A stretch of DNA of 64,000 nt from Dacryopinax spathularia (Eukaryota > Basidiomycota > Dacrymycetes > Dacrymycetales > Dacrymycetaceae): positions 992,001 through 1,056,000 of the forward strand of contig JBBPFI010000007.1 in assembly GCA_037974965.1 (NCBI GenBank), read 5' to 3'. A program made the translations under genes and the position numbers. Within the stretch, counting starts at the first letter, position 1; every line of letters starts with the position of its first letter. The notes below the pieces were generated by a model, which was not told the origin of the DNA, did no database searches, and worked only from the letters and a program-made list of their open reading frames with translations. Positions 22,253 through 34,424 of the stretch are shown here, one piece after another.

Positions 22253-23533
22253 ATGCCTTCCATCCGTCACTACCGCGCATTCATAATGGTGGATGGGCAG
22301 AAGCTGCCAGAGTATAAGGTCGAGAAGCAGGATGATGGCAATACCGTTCGCTGCTGGATACCGAGCGAGACCGGCAAGGTGCGTCGCGGCATTCCCTTTG
22401 TCTCTTCCGGTCACCTATGTTCATCGGAGTGCTGAAGTACGGTGCTATATCTAGGAGTTCGCCATCCACTGGGTTGATCTGGCACAGGCATCCGAGACCG
22501 CCGGATATGTGTACATTGACGGCGAGCACATCGGAGGCCGCTTTACCCGACCGGACGATAGCAGTGGGCACGTCTATCTCGAAAACCGTCCCCTGTCGTC
22601 CAACAGCACCGCCGCATTAAAGTTCGGCAAGATGGAGCTGACGGGTGAGTCATCCTCTTTTTTTGTATCGCGTGGCCGCTGATGATCAAAACCTTGCAGA
22701 TGAGGAGAGCGACGTTGAGTCGGAGGAGATTGTGAAGAACATGGGCACGATCAAAGTCATCATTAAGGAAGGTATCATTGGCGAAGCCTACGAGCATTCC
22801 TACAAGGCGGTCTCGCAAAAGCCTGTGAATGAGAGGTCAAAGAAGGCCGGTGGCCATCGTGTCGTCCTCGGAGAGCAGAAAAGCTCGCCACAGACCTGGA
22901 AGCAGTTCTATCCGTTCAAGACCGAGTCGGTTACGTTTATCTTCCAGTATCGTCCTCTCGAAGTGCTAAGAGCCATGGACATCATTCGTACGATCCTTAA
23001 TTCCAGCCTCCAACGAGTATTGACATGTCTGTGTAGCTGCCGCCGAGCCTGCCGAGAGTGAGGCATGTCGCGAGCGTCCGATTGCTCCGCTGCCTACCAG
23101 GGCGGCGAAAGGGAAGGCAAAGCAAGCGGTTCGTTCTCCTCCTCGAGGATCGTCCTCCGAAGTCGAGGACCACATTAAAGAAGAAGAGGACGATGCAGCC
23201 GAAAATAGGGTATGTATGCGCTATTGTGAGCTGCCAGTCGGTGCTGAATCTGTCCCAAAGGCTCCATCGCCTCCGGTCAGAGAGCTTCGCAAGCGCTTTC
23301 TCGATAGCATCGACAATGCGTCACCAAAGCGCGCTGCTAAGCGTAAGAGCGAAGTGATCGATCTGACCCAATCGGACGACGAGTCGGATACTGCCGCCAG
23401 CGGAAGCAGCGGGAGCTCGAGTGAGAGTCGCCCTACCAAGAAGGTCAAGACGGAGCCCGAGGAACGCATGTTAGTGCCTCTCAAGCCCAGCTCGAAGACG
23501 TTTAAGAAGGGCGAAGTCATCGACCTCACCTGA
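22253..23533 (+). CDS. DUF7918 family protein, paralog D
   Basis: Exon 1 is 22253-22378, the same length as in A, C and E. The domain is the best conserved of the set: YRAFIMVDGQKLPEY, CWIPSETGK, EFAIHWVDLAQ, GYVYIDGEHIGG, KFGKMELTDEESD, MGTIKVIIKEGIIGEAYEH, PVNERSKKAGGHRVVLGEQ and VTFIFQYRPLEVLRAMDII. The tail is longer than in the other copies. It has a basic piece (KRAAKRK), then an internal EVIDLTQSDDESD, a Ser-rich spacer, KKVKTEPEE (VKTE fits PsiKxE), and the final FKKGEVIDLT. It therefore has two SUMO-interacting motifs; the internal one is followed by acidic residues and serines, as in phospho-regulated SIMs. Joins between about 22990 and 23260 are approximate. Confidence 0.88.
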
Positions 23534-23828
23534 AGGCTCCGGGCATCCCAGATTCTCCTTCCGATCTTGCGAAACTTCGTTGCAACAGCTGTCACTTTCA
23601 ACATTATCGTCGATTTCCTTTTTTCATCTTCTCCTTTTCTCATACATGCATTTATCCTCTTCGTCATTTCCATCTGGGTCGTTTCTGCGTACGCTGTCTT
23701 TCTGTCGTCCCGCTGTATCCTGTATCATAGTCGGCTGTTTCCCCTTGTAAATTGTCTGAGAGGCCTAATCGACGCGCTCCTGGTACCACTGCATACATTC
23801 TCATCGATACTCATATCATCTACAAAGC
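23534..23828. other. Short intergenic, convergent 3' ends
   Basis: T/C-rich 3' flank between DUF7918 D and the capping protein gene. No gene. Confidence 0.4.
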
Positions 23829-24817
23829 TCACTGAGTCGGACGCTTCCCAAACCTGCCCTGCAGTTCCTTCGCCAGCTCCCTTCTCCTCCTCTCCTCCTC
23901 ATCGCCCACCTGGCTCCTCAGCTCCCCAACCACATCCCTCGTCTTCCCAAAATACACGTCCTGCAGCTGGTTCCGCATCTTCAGCTCCATATCCTCGATC
24001 ATCCGTCCCACATTGGCGATGTGCGTCTGGATGCTCGCGATTGGCAGATCTTGCTCTTGTTGCCGGGTCATGCTCCCGCTCAGGCTTACTTCGCCCTCTG
24101 TGGGACCGGAGACGGAGATGGAGAGCATGACGGTCGAGGTGAGCTTGTAGTTTGCCATGCGGCCTTTCTCGAGCGCTTCGAAGACGTGGATGGAGTCCCA
24201 GCTGTCGGTACTTGGGTGGTCGAGCACTATCCACATCGTTAACTATTGGCGTCATTCCATGGAATAGGAGGAGGAGACTCACCCTTCTTGAACAACACCA
24301 CACCAGCAAAGGCTCCCGGATCGGTATCCCACAAGTACACGCTACTTATCCCGCCTTCGAAGTACCTATCTAACCCTGTCTTAGCGCTGATATTACGGGA
24401 CGAGAGTGAGCACGCACATCTCACGGTAGGTGTCGAAAGCCTCGTTTGCCGAAATTTCTAGCTTGCGGAGCTTGGCGGAGGGGAAGGTCGCTTCGTAGTC
24501 CGGCGGAAGCGGTGGGTCGTATTCATTTGAGTGTGGGGACCTGCAACATGTCAATCAAGTTCAGCAATGGTGAGGATTCGATCAAGTACATACCGGTACG
24601 AGTCCCCGTCCTTGTTATAATCGCAGCACAAGTACGGCTTCCCCGTCTGCTTGCAGGTCGCGATCTTCAACGGCACATCCACGCTCGAGAGCAGCTCCTC
24701 CGCCTCGTCCGGCACGAGCTCCACAAGCTTGTCCAGATTCTGCTGGACATGCTGCGGCGGCAACCGCCGCATAAGGTCCAGCAGCGCATCGATTGGCGTC
24801 TCGACTTCTAGCGACAT
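23829..24817 (-). CDS. F-actin capping protein subunit beta
   Basis: Beta subunit of the CapZ heterodimer, which caps actin barbed ends. Exons are joined at introns near 24596-24542, 24416-24368 and 24287-24235. The protein begins [20 protein letters not shown], then [79 protein letters not shown] and SLSGSMTRQ. The C-terminus [20 protein letters not shown] leads to the amphipathic tentacle. All blocks of the family are present and in order. It is divergent from ARP10 with a 227-bp gap. Confidence 0.95.
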
Positions 24818-25044
24818 TGCTGCCTGGCAGTTTGTTGCTCGTCGGGATGTTAGGGATACTACGGTACGCGATGCTGCGAGGTGACGGCCTGGGAGAGCAA
24901 CCTTCGGAGGCGATGCATTCCCCCGGGAGCCGAGCACTGAGCCCCCGATGAAGCGCGTTAGACAATCATCACCGACCGTGACGCGCTGCTTTATCGAAAG
25001 CTCTCACAGCTCATCTTTGTGCCCCTGTTCTCGGGAAGGACAGC

Positions 25045-26923
25045 ATGACGGCTACTGCTGGCCTCGTGCCTTCCACGCCGGCGCCGAGCGCCCGGCGGAC
25101 GGCGTTCACGACGACTGGCGTGACGCCGTCTTTCTCCGGGGTGCACTATTCTGCCAATAGGCGGCATTCGTTGTTTGTCTCATCTTATTATGCTTCTTTG
25201 AAGTATGCACTCATATGCCTCTAGGTACGGAACTGAAGACCGTGTTGTTCTCGACCCAGGCTGCAGAGCATGGCGTGTCGGCTTCTCGGGTGAAGGCAGG
25301 CCGAGGGACGTGTTCCCATCTCATAAGCCTGTGAGCTTCACGGAGCCACGGGAGACTCATCGAACGAGCTTGTGGGACTTGGACATGGGCAGTAACGTTG
25401 AAGACCGGGAAGAGGCAGAGAGAGCGCTGTATGAGAGGCTAAAGGATCGGTTACGGAAGACGTTCATCCAGTGCGTCCTGGTTTAGAACGCAGTATGCAA
25501 GGAGACCGGCTGATATCAAAGCAGGTCACTCATGGTCGACCCCAAAAGCAGAAAGGTCATCGTAGCAGAGAACCCGCTCATGCCCGTCTGCATCAAGGAG
25601 ATGATCGCCCGAATCCTTTTCAAGAACCTACAAGTACCAAGCGTATCCTTCGCCCCTTCTGGCCTGCTCGCTCTGCTCGCATCGGGTCGGACCACTGGCC
25701 TGGTCGTGGATATCGGACATCTGGAGACGACCGTCCTGCCTATATACCAGGGACGACCGATATATCCCAAATTACGAGCTACACCGTTGGGGGGAGCCCG
25801 ATTATCGGCACATCTGCGTGATCTGTTGCTTCTGTTTGGCGGATACTACCCTCCACCGGATCTCAGGGTGCCTCCAAATCAGTCGATTCCAACCCTAGGG
25901 CCGGTGCCTGAAGAAGTCCTCACAGACGACGTGTTGGAAGATATAAAGGTACGATGTTGCTATGTCGAAGATCCACTACCGACCCGAAGAAGACGAAGAG
26001 ACCCACCCGCTCCTCCGCCCGAGGCAGTGGGCGACGACTTGGACGTAACGATGCTTGATGCTCCGCCTCCAGACACGGCAGCATCATCAGCAACTGCTTC
26101 ACCGGAGATCGCCGAAACCCACCCGACACCATTACACGCCATGCGCTCCCTCTACTCCGCGCACACCACCTGCACAGACATCCAATACCCGCTTAAGAAC
26201 CGAGGCACGCTCTCAATACCCGGTTGGGTTCGATCCAGAGCTGCAGAACTCTTCTTCGCGCCTGGCGACGTGGACGAGGCCTCCCTTCCCGAACTCGTCC
26301 TCCGCTGTCTGGCCTCACTCAACGCGGATCTGCGGAAGGTCTTTGTCGATCGAATACTCGTTATTGGCGGGACGGCATGCATGTGCGGGCTTATCGCGAG
26401 GCTGGAAACGGAATTGGAGAGAATGGTTGCTGAGCCTTTGCCGTCGCAGAACGGGTTGGCGCGACATCCGGAATGGAAGACTGATCCGTGGGAGTCTGTG
26501 AGGCACTTGAAGGGGAAGTTTAGGGTGGTGAATAATCCTCGGAGGACGAATGAGGCGGGTACGGCGCCGCGTTGGTCGCCGGCTAGTATGGTCTGGGTTG
26601 GAGGCTCATTGGCTGGGTATGCCTTCTTTTGTCTCTAATCGGAGCGCGCTGAGCGACTTGCCAGAGCACTGAAGCTAGCTGCGGAAGAAGTTCCGCGAGA
26701 GCGGTACGACGAAGCTGAAACGACAGCGAGGCGGGCTGCTGCACTTCTCGCGACGGGCGGAGATGCCGACGAGGAGGATGACATGGACGAAGAGATCGAG
26801 ATTGAGATCGACCAGGACGAGAGCGATGCCTGGAAGAGGTACTATAGGTGGCCAGATTGGACGCGAACACCTTTGCCGCAGGGAGCGCCTATGGCGCCGC
26901 GGAAGATCGTGGTGGGCGCTTGA
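25045..26923 (+). CDS. Actin-related protein 10 (dynactin pointed-end Arp10/Arp11 type)
   Basis: 574 aa in four exons (25045-25172, 25225-25470, 25525-26616, 26665-26923). Actin-fold blocks: SLYGTEDRVVLDPGCRAWRVGFSGEG at the start of exon 2, ENPLMPVCIKEMIARILF, VSFAPSGLLALLASGRTTGLV, VDIGHLETTVLPIYQG and FVDRILVIGGTACMCGLIARL. An Arp10-like assignment fits the divergent nucleotide-binding residues and the diverged C-terminus. Pro/Ala/Asp-rich inserts sit at about residues 265-330 and an acidic run (DEEDDMDEEIEIEID) near the end. In dynactin, Arp10 caps the pointed end of the Arp1 filament. The N-terminal 40 residues are Thr/Pro-rich and presumably disordered. Confidence 0.85.
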
Positions 26924-27096
26924 GAGTCGGGAGACGATACAGCATTACATAACCCTCGACATGACTAGTGTTACAGGATTGAGACCGATACCAATGATAC
27001 GCGATACCCACAACCAAAAAGGGCGCTACCGGTCAAGCGCGGCGTTCGCTATCGGATTCGCATGTATTGTCACCTGTACCAGAGATCAGCGCTTCA

Positions 27097-27777
27097 TTAA
27101 GAGGGAGCAGCGCCAGCGCCCACCTTATTGATCACGATATCCTTCAACGGCCTGTTCTTCTGGTTCACAGGCACTCGCTCCATCAGATCTAGCGTGTCCA
27201 TCCCGTCGATCACTCGACCAAAAATCGTATATTTGTTGTCTAGGTGACTCTGCTTCGAGTAGGTGATGAAGAACTGGGCTTTGTTTGTGTCTGGGCCAGA
27301 GTTGGCCATGGCGACTATTCCTCGGTTGTTGAACTGGACACTACGTTACTATGCTTCACCGCAGACTTATCGTGAAGGGTACGCGCCTTCAGAGTAGACC
27401 GGATCTCGTCGGGGAACGGTTTTCCCCATATTGACTGCCCGCCCTTCCCCGTTCCGGTGGGGTCACCGCCCTGGATCATGAACCCCTTGATGTTGCGGTG
27501 GAAGATCGTCCCATTATATGCACCGCTGGCACATAATGCGAGGAAGTTCTGCGATGTGTGTTAGACAGGTTTAGACCACCAAGCTGAACGCGCACCTCTG
27601 CCGCTCGAGGAACCGCCTCGCAGAACACCTCGATCTGTATGATGACTGTGAGCACTCGAAGCGGGATCTCGAGGAGTGGACTCACCTTGATCTCCCCTAA
27701 TGACGTGTCTAGTGTTACAGACTTTTCTCTTGATCAGTACAAGCCCGGATGATGATCAAGTGGTCGGTACGCACCAT
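27097..27777 (-). CDS. Cyclophilin, PPIL3 type (peptidyl-prolyl isomerase)
   Basis: Small single-domain cyclophilin, spliceosome-associated in the PPIL3 group. The first exon is the start codon alone (27777-27775), followed by an intron 27774-27722 and then [12 protein letters not shown]. Later blocks are [69 protein letters not shown] and [18 protein letters not shown]. The catalytic Arg (FHRNI), the Gln of FMIQGGDP and the FFIT Phe are present. The intron at 27385-27334 has a GC donor (AAG|GCGCGT) and a normal AG, the only join that keeps the frame. The C-terminus [11 protein letters not shown] is short. Confidence 0.92.
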
Positions 27778-28118
27778 ATTTTGCTGGTTGTAGTGGACAA
27801 TGACTGGGCAGCAGTGACGACGGCACGAGCGCCTATCTTGGGATCAGAGCACAGCCACCGACGCTACGCGTCCCTTGCCACTCACCGTCTTGCCTGTATT
27901 GTTCGTCTTCCGAGTCGCCGCTGTTAATACTGGTTGCTGTTGCATTCGCATGCCGTACGTCTTCACCTCGCGACGCGGTTTCCTGACTGAGGCAATCTTC
28001 TCTGATAAGTCTGACAGAGGAGGAACGTGCTAAACAAGCCGCAAAAGAAGCCAGAGCAGCAGAGAGAGAAGCGCGCGAAGCCGAAGAACTCTCCCGCAAA
28101 GCGCCAGGATCAACCGGG
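27778..28118. promoter_or_regulatory. Divergent upstream region, cyclophilin / nucleoporin
   Basis: 341 bp between divergent starts. The last 90 bases are open in the nucleoporin frame and rich in Ala, Glu, Lys and Arg codons. An N-terminal extension from a small exon at about 27950 (ATGCCGTAC before an intron) is possible. Confidence 0.4.
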
Positions 28119-29725
28119 ATGAGCTTGTTTGGAGGGAACACACAGACGCAGGCGCCTGGAGGGGGCGGCATCACACTTCCATCTCTTCCTGGTGCGAATA
28201 CTGGAACGAACACTGGTGTTGGCTTGTTCGGCCAGAACCAGCAGAACCAGCAGAACAATGCGCCTAAGCCGACGTTGTCGATCTTCGGTGCTGCGTCGAA
28301 CCAAAATACGAACCAGCCCACCACCCAGCCGGCGTCCGGTGGACTGAACCTCTTTGGAGCAGCAGGTAACAATCAAAACCAAACTCAACCGCAACGGCCA
28401 AGCTTAGCATCTATGCCTGCGCTAGGCTCAACAACCACGAACAACCCTCCTGCCGCGCCGACCCAACCTGCCGCAAACCCCTTTAGCGCATTCCAATTCC
28501 CCAAACCGGCCGGTACTACCACCACCACCCAGCAGCCAACCAACTCTCTGTTCGGTCAATCAACAACACAGCCGACTACATCTCTCTTCGGCCAGCCGGC
28601 AACCTCAACAAACAACCAACAGCAGCAAACGACCTCTCTGTTCGGAGCGCCTGCCACTACCTCCGCTTTCGGCCAACCTACCGGGGCAGGCACTTCGCTC
28701 TTTGGACAACCACAACAGCAACCGCAGCAAACGAGCCTCTTCGGACCGCCGGCTGGCGCGTTCGGAGCCACTACGGGCGGGACGTTGGGGTTGAGCCAGT
28801 TGACGCAGAGTATGAAGGCGCCGCCACAACAACCTGGAACATCGTAAGTCTATTTGTCCTCTGGTGTGATCTCATGCTAATGCCATCCCTCCTAGTGCTC
28901 CACCACCATTACAGCCTCAGACCGTAACGAAGGCTGCGCGATTTGATGATTTGTCGGAGGCTGATAAGAGCGTGGTGAAGGAGATTGAGTGCGTTCAGCA
29001 ACACGCGTGCTCAAGTCGTTTGCTGACAGATGATATAGCGAGCATATCCGAGCTTGTATGGATGTTGCCAAGGAGCTGAAGGCAAGCACGCTGGGTGAGG
29101 AGATCGAGACGTTGAGCCAGAGTATCAAGAGAGTCCAAAACGTATGTCGCGTTTTCCTCCTCCTTTCCGCTGTCGGCTGATAGCGCTTCTACCAGGATGC
29201 CACAATAGTAAAAGATAACTACAAAGTCGCCGAAGTGATGACCCGGCACGTCCAAATGCAAATGGATGCCGACCTAAAAGATGCCACAGCAGCAGTGGGC
29301 ATCATCGACAAGTTTCATGCCAACCCAAAGCAGCCAGGACACGCACCTTGGCAGCTGGAATACCCGGTCAAGTACTTCGCTCGGACGGAAGCGCAGATGC
29401 GGGAGAGGCTGCACTCGGCGAAGAACACGATGCAGCAGATTGAGAGTCTGCTGCGGGATTCGTATCGTCACGAGCAGAGGAGTGCAAAGGGTGCGCATCC
29501 CTCCACTTACACCATTACTCCCGGTTACTGACCCCTTACACAGAGATATCAAACGCCCTGGCGAACCAAACCGACGCACTGCTCGCTCTTGCTGGTCAGA
29601 CAGCAGACCTAGACGCGAAAGTCCAGCAGCTCAAGGGAGACTATACGAGGTTGTATCGCGCGAAGACGGGCAGCTCGAGGGATCCGTTCTCGGATATACC
29701 GGGTCGACCCAGTGCACCTGCATAA
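28119..29725 (+). CDS. FG nucleoporin, NUP49/NUP58 type
   Basis: 465 aa in five exons (28119-28843, 28896-28988, 29039-29141, 29196-29490, 29544-29725). The first 240 residues are FG-rich: SLFGGN, GLFGQN, SIFGAA and repeated SLFGQ/SLFGA units separated by Gln, Asn, Thr and Pro. The C-terminal part is alpha-helical coiled coil: EIDEHIRACMDVAKELKAS, TLGEEIETLSQSIKRVQND, a WQLEYPVKYFARTEAQMRER segment, and SNALANQTDALLALAGQTA. This layout fits the Nsp1-Nup49-Nup57 central channel complex (Nup62-Nup58-Nup54 in animals); the WQLEYPVKYF region favours the Nup49/Nup58 arm. MSLFGGN is a natural start, but an upstream Ala/Glu-rich in-frame stretch could belong to the protein. Confidence 0.82.
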
Positions 29726-30373
29726 TTGTGCCCTGCTTGATGTACACTTTACGACTGTCCTGCAATGTGTGATACCCTTGACCCCCATAATGACGGATGA
29801 TGCGATCTCCACCATGTGCCCGCCTCTGTGAAGAGCGCCCTATATGAAGATCTGCGCTGTAAGTTGTCTCATTGCTTTCCCAAACAAGATGATCGCCCTG
29901 GCTGGCGGTCTCAGAAGGTGAATCGGCGCAAAGTTCTGAGGAAGCAGCTTGCACGTGATCGTCGGGACGCGGTCCGCGTCTTCCTTCTGCGCGCGCTTCT
30001 GCCCTTCCCCTTCCTCTCGCTCTCCGTTGTCTGCGAGCTTTCTCCGCGTTGCCCAAAAGAGCGTTGAGCTCTGGATTCCCAAGCTCAACGTCGGTACTAT
30101 ATGCGCTTCTTCCACAGAAGGACGATGTCATGGACGTGGAGCGACTCTTCCCGTGTCGGTTTTCAAGCCGATATTGTCATTGGACACACGCCAACGCAGG
30201 ATGAATTACAGCCGGCCTCTTCTGCCACAGCACCTCCACACTTCCGCTGGCAGCATACATCGTGATCATCAGTCCGGGGAGGCTCCATCTACTTATAGAT
30301 CGCCTGCTCGCACTTTTTGGATGACCGGTCTGATCCTTTGCTGACGGTGTCTGGACTCGCGGTCGTGTTCGAC
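29726..30373. other. Intergenic, 0.65 kb
   Basis: 3' flank of the nucleoporin gene and promoter of the carboxylesterase. Overlapping frames on both strands; no domain seen. Confidence 0.4.
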
Positions 30374-32203
30374 ATGCTGCTCAAGCTGTTTCTGGCCGTC
30401 GCCGGCCTTTCGGGCTTGACCTCAGTTACCGCTGTCGACCAATTGGTGTCGCTGGACTACAGTAGCTATCGTGGTACTGCTCGCTCGACCGGCGTTACCG
30501 AATGGCTTGGGATCCGATATGCTGCTCCGCCGCTGGGAGAGCTCCGCTGGAGAGCGCCCCAGGCCCCTATCCCGAATGACACCGTCATTGAAGCTGATGC
30601 TGTACGTCTTCCACCTTGTGATCCCATACGCATCCATGGCTGAGTACGCTACTAGCACGGTCCCATCTGCCTATCCACTCCCGGCACGCCGGGCGATCCT
30701 ACGACATCGGAGGATTGCTTGTTCCTGGACGTGTACGCTCCGAGCAATGCAACGACGTCCACAAAGCTGCCAGTCTACCTGTTCATCCAAGGCGGCGGAT
30801 TCAACGTCGACTCCAACGCGAATTACAATGGGACCGGTCTGATCCAAGCTTCCGGCATGAATATCGTCGTTGTCAACTTCAATTATCGAGTTGGGTTGTA
30901 CGGCTTCCTTGCTAGTCAGGAAATTGTCGACAATGGAAATACGAACGTCGGCCTGCTGGACCAGAGGATGGTCATGGAGTGGGTGCAGAAGTACATCACA
31001 CTGGTATGCACTATCTCCGCATTCCTTCCGACGCCGGCCTTACATCCTTTCAGTTTGGCGGTGATCCGACCCATGTCGTCCTTGGCGGTGACAGCGCGGG
31101 AGGTGCATCCCTCCTGCTCCACCTGACCGCATACGGTGGTCGCGACGACGGACTCTTCCAAGCCGCAGCTGCAGAATCGGCAACTTTCGGAAACATGTTG
31201 AACGTCTCGCAGTCCCAGTATCAATACGACGCAGTAATTGAGCGCGTCGGCTGCGGCTACGAGAAAGTGCAAGATACTCTTGGCTGCCTGCGGTCTCTCA
31301 ACATCTCGTATCTGCAAGCGAATAACTACAACGTCCCGTATCCGAACCTGGCGGCCGGTGCCGGCGCACCGATCTATATGTATCAGCCTACGATCGACGG
31401 TGGTATCATCACGGACTATACCTACCGCCTTCTGCAGCAAGGCAAGTTCATCAAGGTCCCTGTGATCTTCGGGTAAGTCACACGCTCGTCGAAGACGATG
31501 ATCCGCTCATATAGCTCAGAGATGACACGAATGGCGGGACGATCTTCACTCCCAAGAATACGTCGACATACCAAGAGATGGATCAGTTCCTAGTCGACCA
31601 GTTCAACGCCGTGACGACCGATCAACTTTTGGTAATGAATGCCATGTACCCACCCGCCGAAACGTATCCGGATTCCGGCGCACTCTGGCGAACTGTCAGT
31701 AACGCGTATGGAGAGATGCGGTTTATGTGTCCCAGTCAGGCAGTGGGAAGCGCCTATAGTCAATTCAGCGCTGCTGGTGCTTGGATCTACCGGTGTGATT
31801 TGACCTCTGCCCCATCCCAACGTATGCTGAGACGTCTTTCAGGTATAACGTAATGGATCCGACCCAGATGGAGGAAGGCTATGGTGTTCCGCATACGGTC
31901 GAGATCAACGCGATCTGGGGCCCATATAACGTCGCACCCGGCGCTGCTCCCGCATCCTATTACCCCGGCCAATCGAACGCAGGCATCATTCCGGTCATCC
32001 AAGGTTACTGGACCAGCTTTATCCGCTCATACAACCCCAACACGTATCGCGTTGCCGGATCTCCGGAATGGGTGCAGTGGAATGCGTGGGCGAAGGATAG
32101 GCTGGTCTTTCAGACAAATGCGACTGCGATGGAGGTGGTGGACTATGGGCAGCAGGCGCGTTGCGCGTACTTGCAGTCTATTGGCATCCTGACTCAGCAA
32201 TGA
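30374..32203 (+). CDS. Secreted type-B carboxylesterase/lipase
   Basis: Alpha/beta hydrolase of 542 aa in five exons (30374-30601, 30656-31003, 31054-31472, 31520-31792, 31843-32203). A signal peptide opens the protein (MLLKLFLAVAGLSGLTSVTA). Family blocks: YRGTARSTGVTEWLGIRYAA, EDCLFLDVYAP, the oxyanion-hole IQGGGF, NFNYRVGLYGFL, the LLDQRMVMEWVQKYI helix, the nucleophile elbow GGDSAGGASLLLHL, DGGIITDYTY, IFGDDTNGG, and a late VPHTVEINAIWGP region where the catalytic His is expected. Cysteine pairs and several N-glycosylation sites suit secretion. The substrate cannot be told. The start at 30374 places the signal peptide at the N-terminus. Confidence 0.92.
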
Positions 32204-32514
32204 GGAGCAATGCGCAACAGATGCGGTATTAGGATGCTCACGTGTAGGGTACCGAATATGCATGCAGAATGGCATTTTTCACCCGGTGGAAACTACTTGT
32301 ACATGACTCGGTACCAGCTGAGGAGGGTTGAGCGTCATAGTCACTCATGTCGGATCGAGTGCTTGTGACAGGTCTCCAGCTGCTTTACCCGCAGCGTGCT
32401 GAGTCGCGTGAGAACAAATGCGAATGGACTCTCTGCACCATCTCGGAGAGCGCCACCCCGGAACGCCTATACTGTGCGCTTATGGGTGAGTAACCTTAGA
32501 AAGGTCTACAATGA
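32204..32514. other. Intergenic before the fold-back element
   Basis: 3' flank of the carboxylesterase. No gene seen. Confidence 0.4.
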
Positions 32515-33075
32515 CCTTGAGTTACGTCTACAATAATGAACGTGAACATGAGATGAGCGGAGAAACCCAGCCGGCTCCGAGACAACAGGCTCCGCGAATA
32601 TTCCAACGTCTTCCTGCTTCTGCTCAGCCCCCCCGAACCCTTCGGCCTCTGTCGGCGGTGCAAAAGGGGTAGGTTTGGGAGTTAAACTCTTCCCTGAGTA
32701 GTCTGGATTGAGGATTGATCCAGTGACCTCTGGTGCGCGATATAGCCACCTAATTTGCGCTCGCGATATAGCAGCGCGCCCTTACCGCTCGGGCATCCTA
32801 CCGTTGCGATAGTATATCTTATCCTTGTCTCTATACCCCCTTTCTCCCCTCCTACCCTCCTCATTCCCCTCCTCCTGTCGTCCTCACCACACTTTGCCCC
32901 CCTCCCAAGGCTGCCAGTGGCTGTCCTTTTATTGCTGCCCCTTCTTCCTACGCTTCTATGCAATATTTGCTCAGCCTTGTTGTCCCCGTTCACCACATTC
33001 CTCAATAGCGCTCATACGTCCGTTTCGATCGCACTTCACCTCTTGCCAGATCCTCTTATCGCAATGCTGAAGCCA
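32515..33075 (+). repeat. Left inverted arm with tRNA-like Pol III boxes
   Basis: About 560 bp. Within it, the complement of 32720-32810 reads ATGCCCGAGCGGTAAGGG (A-box-like) and, about 65 bp later, CACTGGATCAATCC (B-box-like), as in a tRNA-derived SINE head. It does not close into a cloverleaf, so it is not a working tRNA. Confidence 0.7.
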
Positions 33076-34424
33076 CACACCTTGATGCTCGCCTTCAACA
33101 GCGGCCACCTTCGTCAATGTTTCCACACACCTTTCTTCGTAACGTAACTCTACACGAGCGCTACACATGGCAGCCCAGCGACGACTCCGACGCCAACCCC
33201 TCACCCCACAATGTAAGCCTGAACCGATACAAGCTTGAGGTTACAAAGGTGCTGCGGACATTCCAATCCACTTTCCCTAAGGCGGCAGTAGGGAGAGCGA
33301 GCATTGACGAGGCTTGTCTTCGAACCTCAGGTCCAACGAGAGAGAGACGCGACACTATCCGGCACGGCTGGCCGAGCTTGGGGGAATTGTTGGAGGACAC
33401 ACCGGTGGGGATTGCTAGCGAGCTTCCTCCTCCAGAGCCGGTGGATTTGGTCAGGGAGGAGCTATGGCTTTCCGATATGGAAGGAGAGCGATGGGGAGGG
33501 TAGGCTGTCCGAGGATGGATACGAGCGTGCGACGGGGTGCTCGTCACTCGAGCTTGCCGTCGGAGCTGGGGCGGGATTCGGGCTAGGGAGGAGCAGTATG
33601 TGTAAACAGTTGGAATCAACCACTTCTGCTGTACGTCCCCTTTTTCTCTATCTACACCTTCCACATCTTCCGTGCCGTTCTTTTCTCGAGACGGGAATGG
33701 ACATTGATCTAATACAGGCATCGGCCCCAACAAAAACTCTGGTCAAATGGGCGGCTCCTCATGCAGGACTGCCAGGGCCTTCGCCAAATGCTCCCACAGG
33801 AGCCACCAGTCCCTCCTTCCGAGTCCTGCACCCCCTACCCTTCCAGACCGTCCGTTTCCTCGACCGGAGAACCGGTTCGGCCTTTTCTTCAACCTATGCA
33901 GCAAAAACAGTCGACCATCTGCTCGGCGTCACGAAAGAAAACGCGCAGCCCTGTCAGGGGAGGAGAGTTTGAGGGGGACAGAGTAGGCGGAGGCAAAGGA
34001 GATAACTGAGAAGGGGTGTATGATGGCTTTCAAGAACGTCCGTCCGAGAATAGAAGCTTATCGGAGGGACAGCTTGGGAGGAGCTCAAGAGGAGAGGCAT
34101 GGATCGCGCCTTGAATTTTGCGGGCTTGAGGAGTGGGCGGGAGGGGGAAACGGGGCGGAGAAGTATTGATGGTTTTCGGGTGGTGGTAGAGATGCGGGTG
34201 GGAAGCGAGACGACGACGAAAGGACAGCCAGAGTGGATCCGCCACTCCCCTGCCTGATGGCGCTGAGTCACTCAGCTGGCCAGGGGGGATGGGAGGATGT
34301 TCGAGTATGAAGGTTGACGGTGGATTGGGTATACCAACAGGACACGAGGGAGGAAATGTGTTTATGTGTACGATTGATGTGGAAATACATTGTTCATCCG
34401 TATATCCTTGATTTAGGCGCTTGG
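33076..34424. other. Core of the fold-back element
   Basis: 1.35 kb without a recognised gene. A plus frame at 33117-33503 and an overlapping one at 33304-33972 are open but have no domain and different composition from neighbouring genes. Confidence 0.35.

Noticed and set aside
33117-33972. Two overlapping plus frames in the fold-back core
   Set aside because: No transposase motif (no DDE triad or helicase motif) and no clear exon structure.
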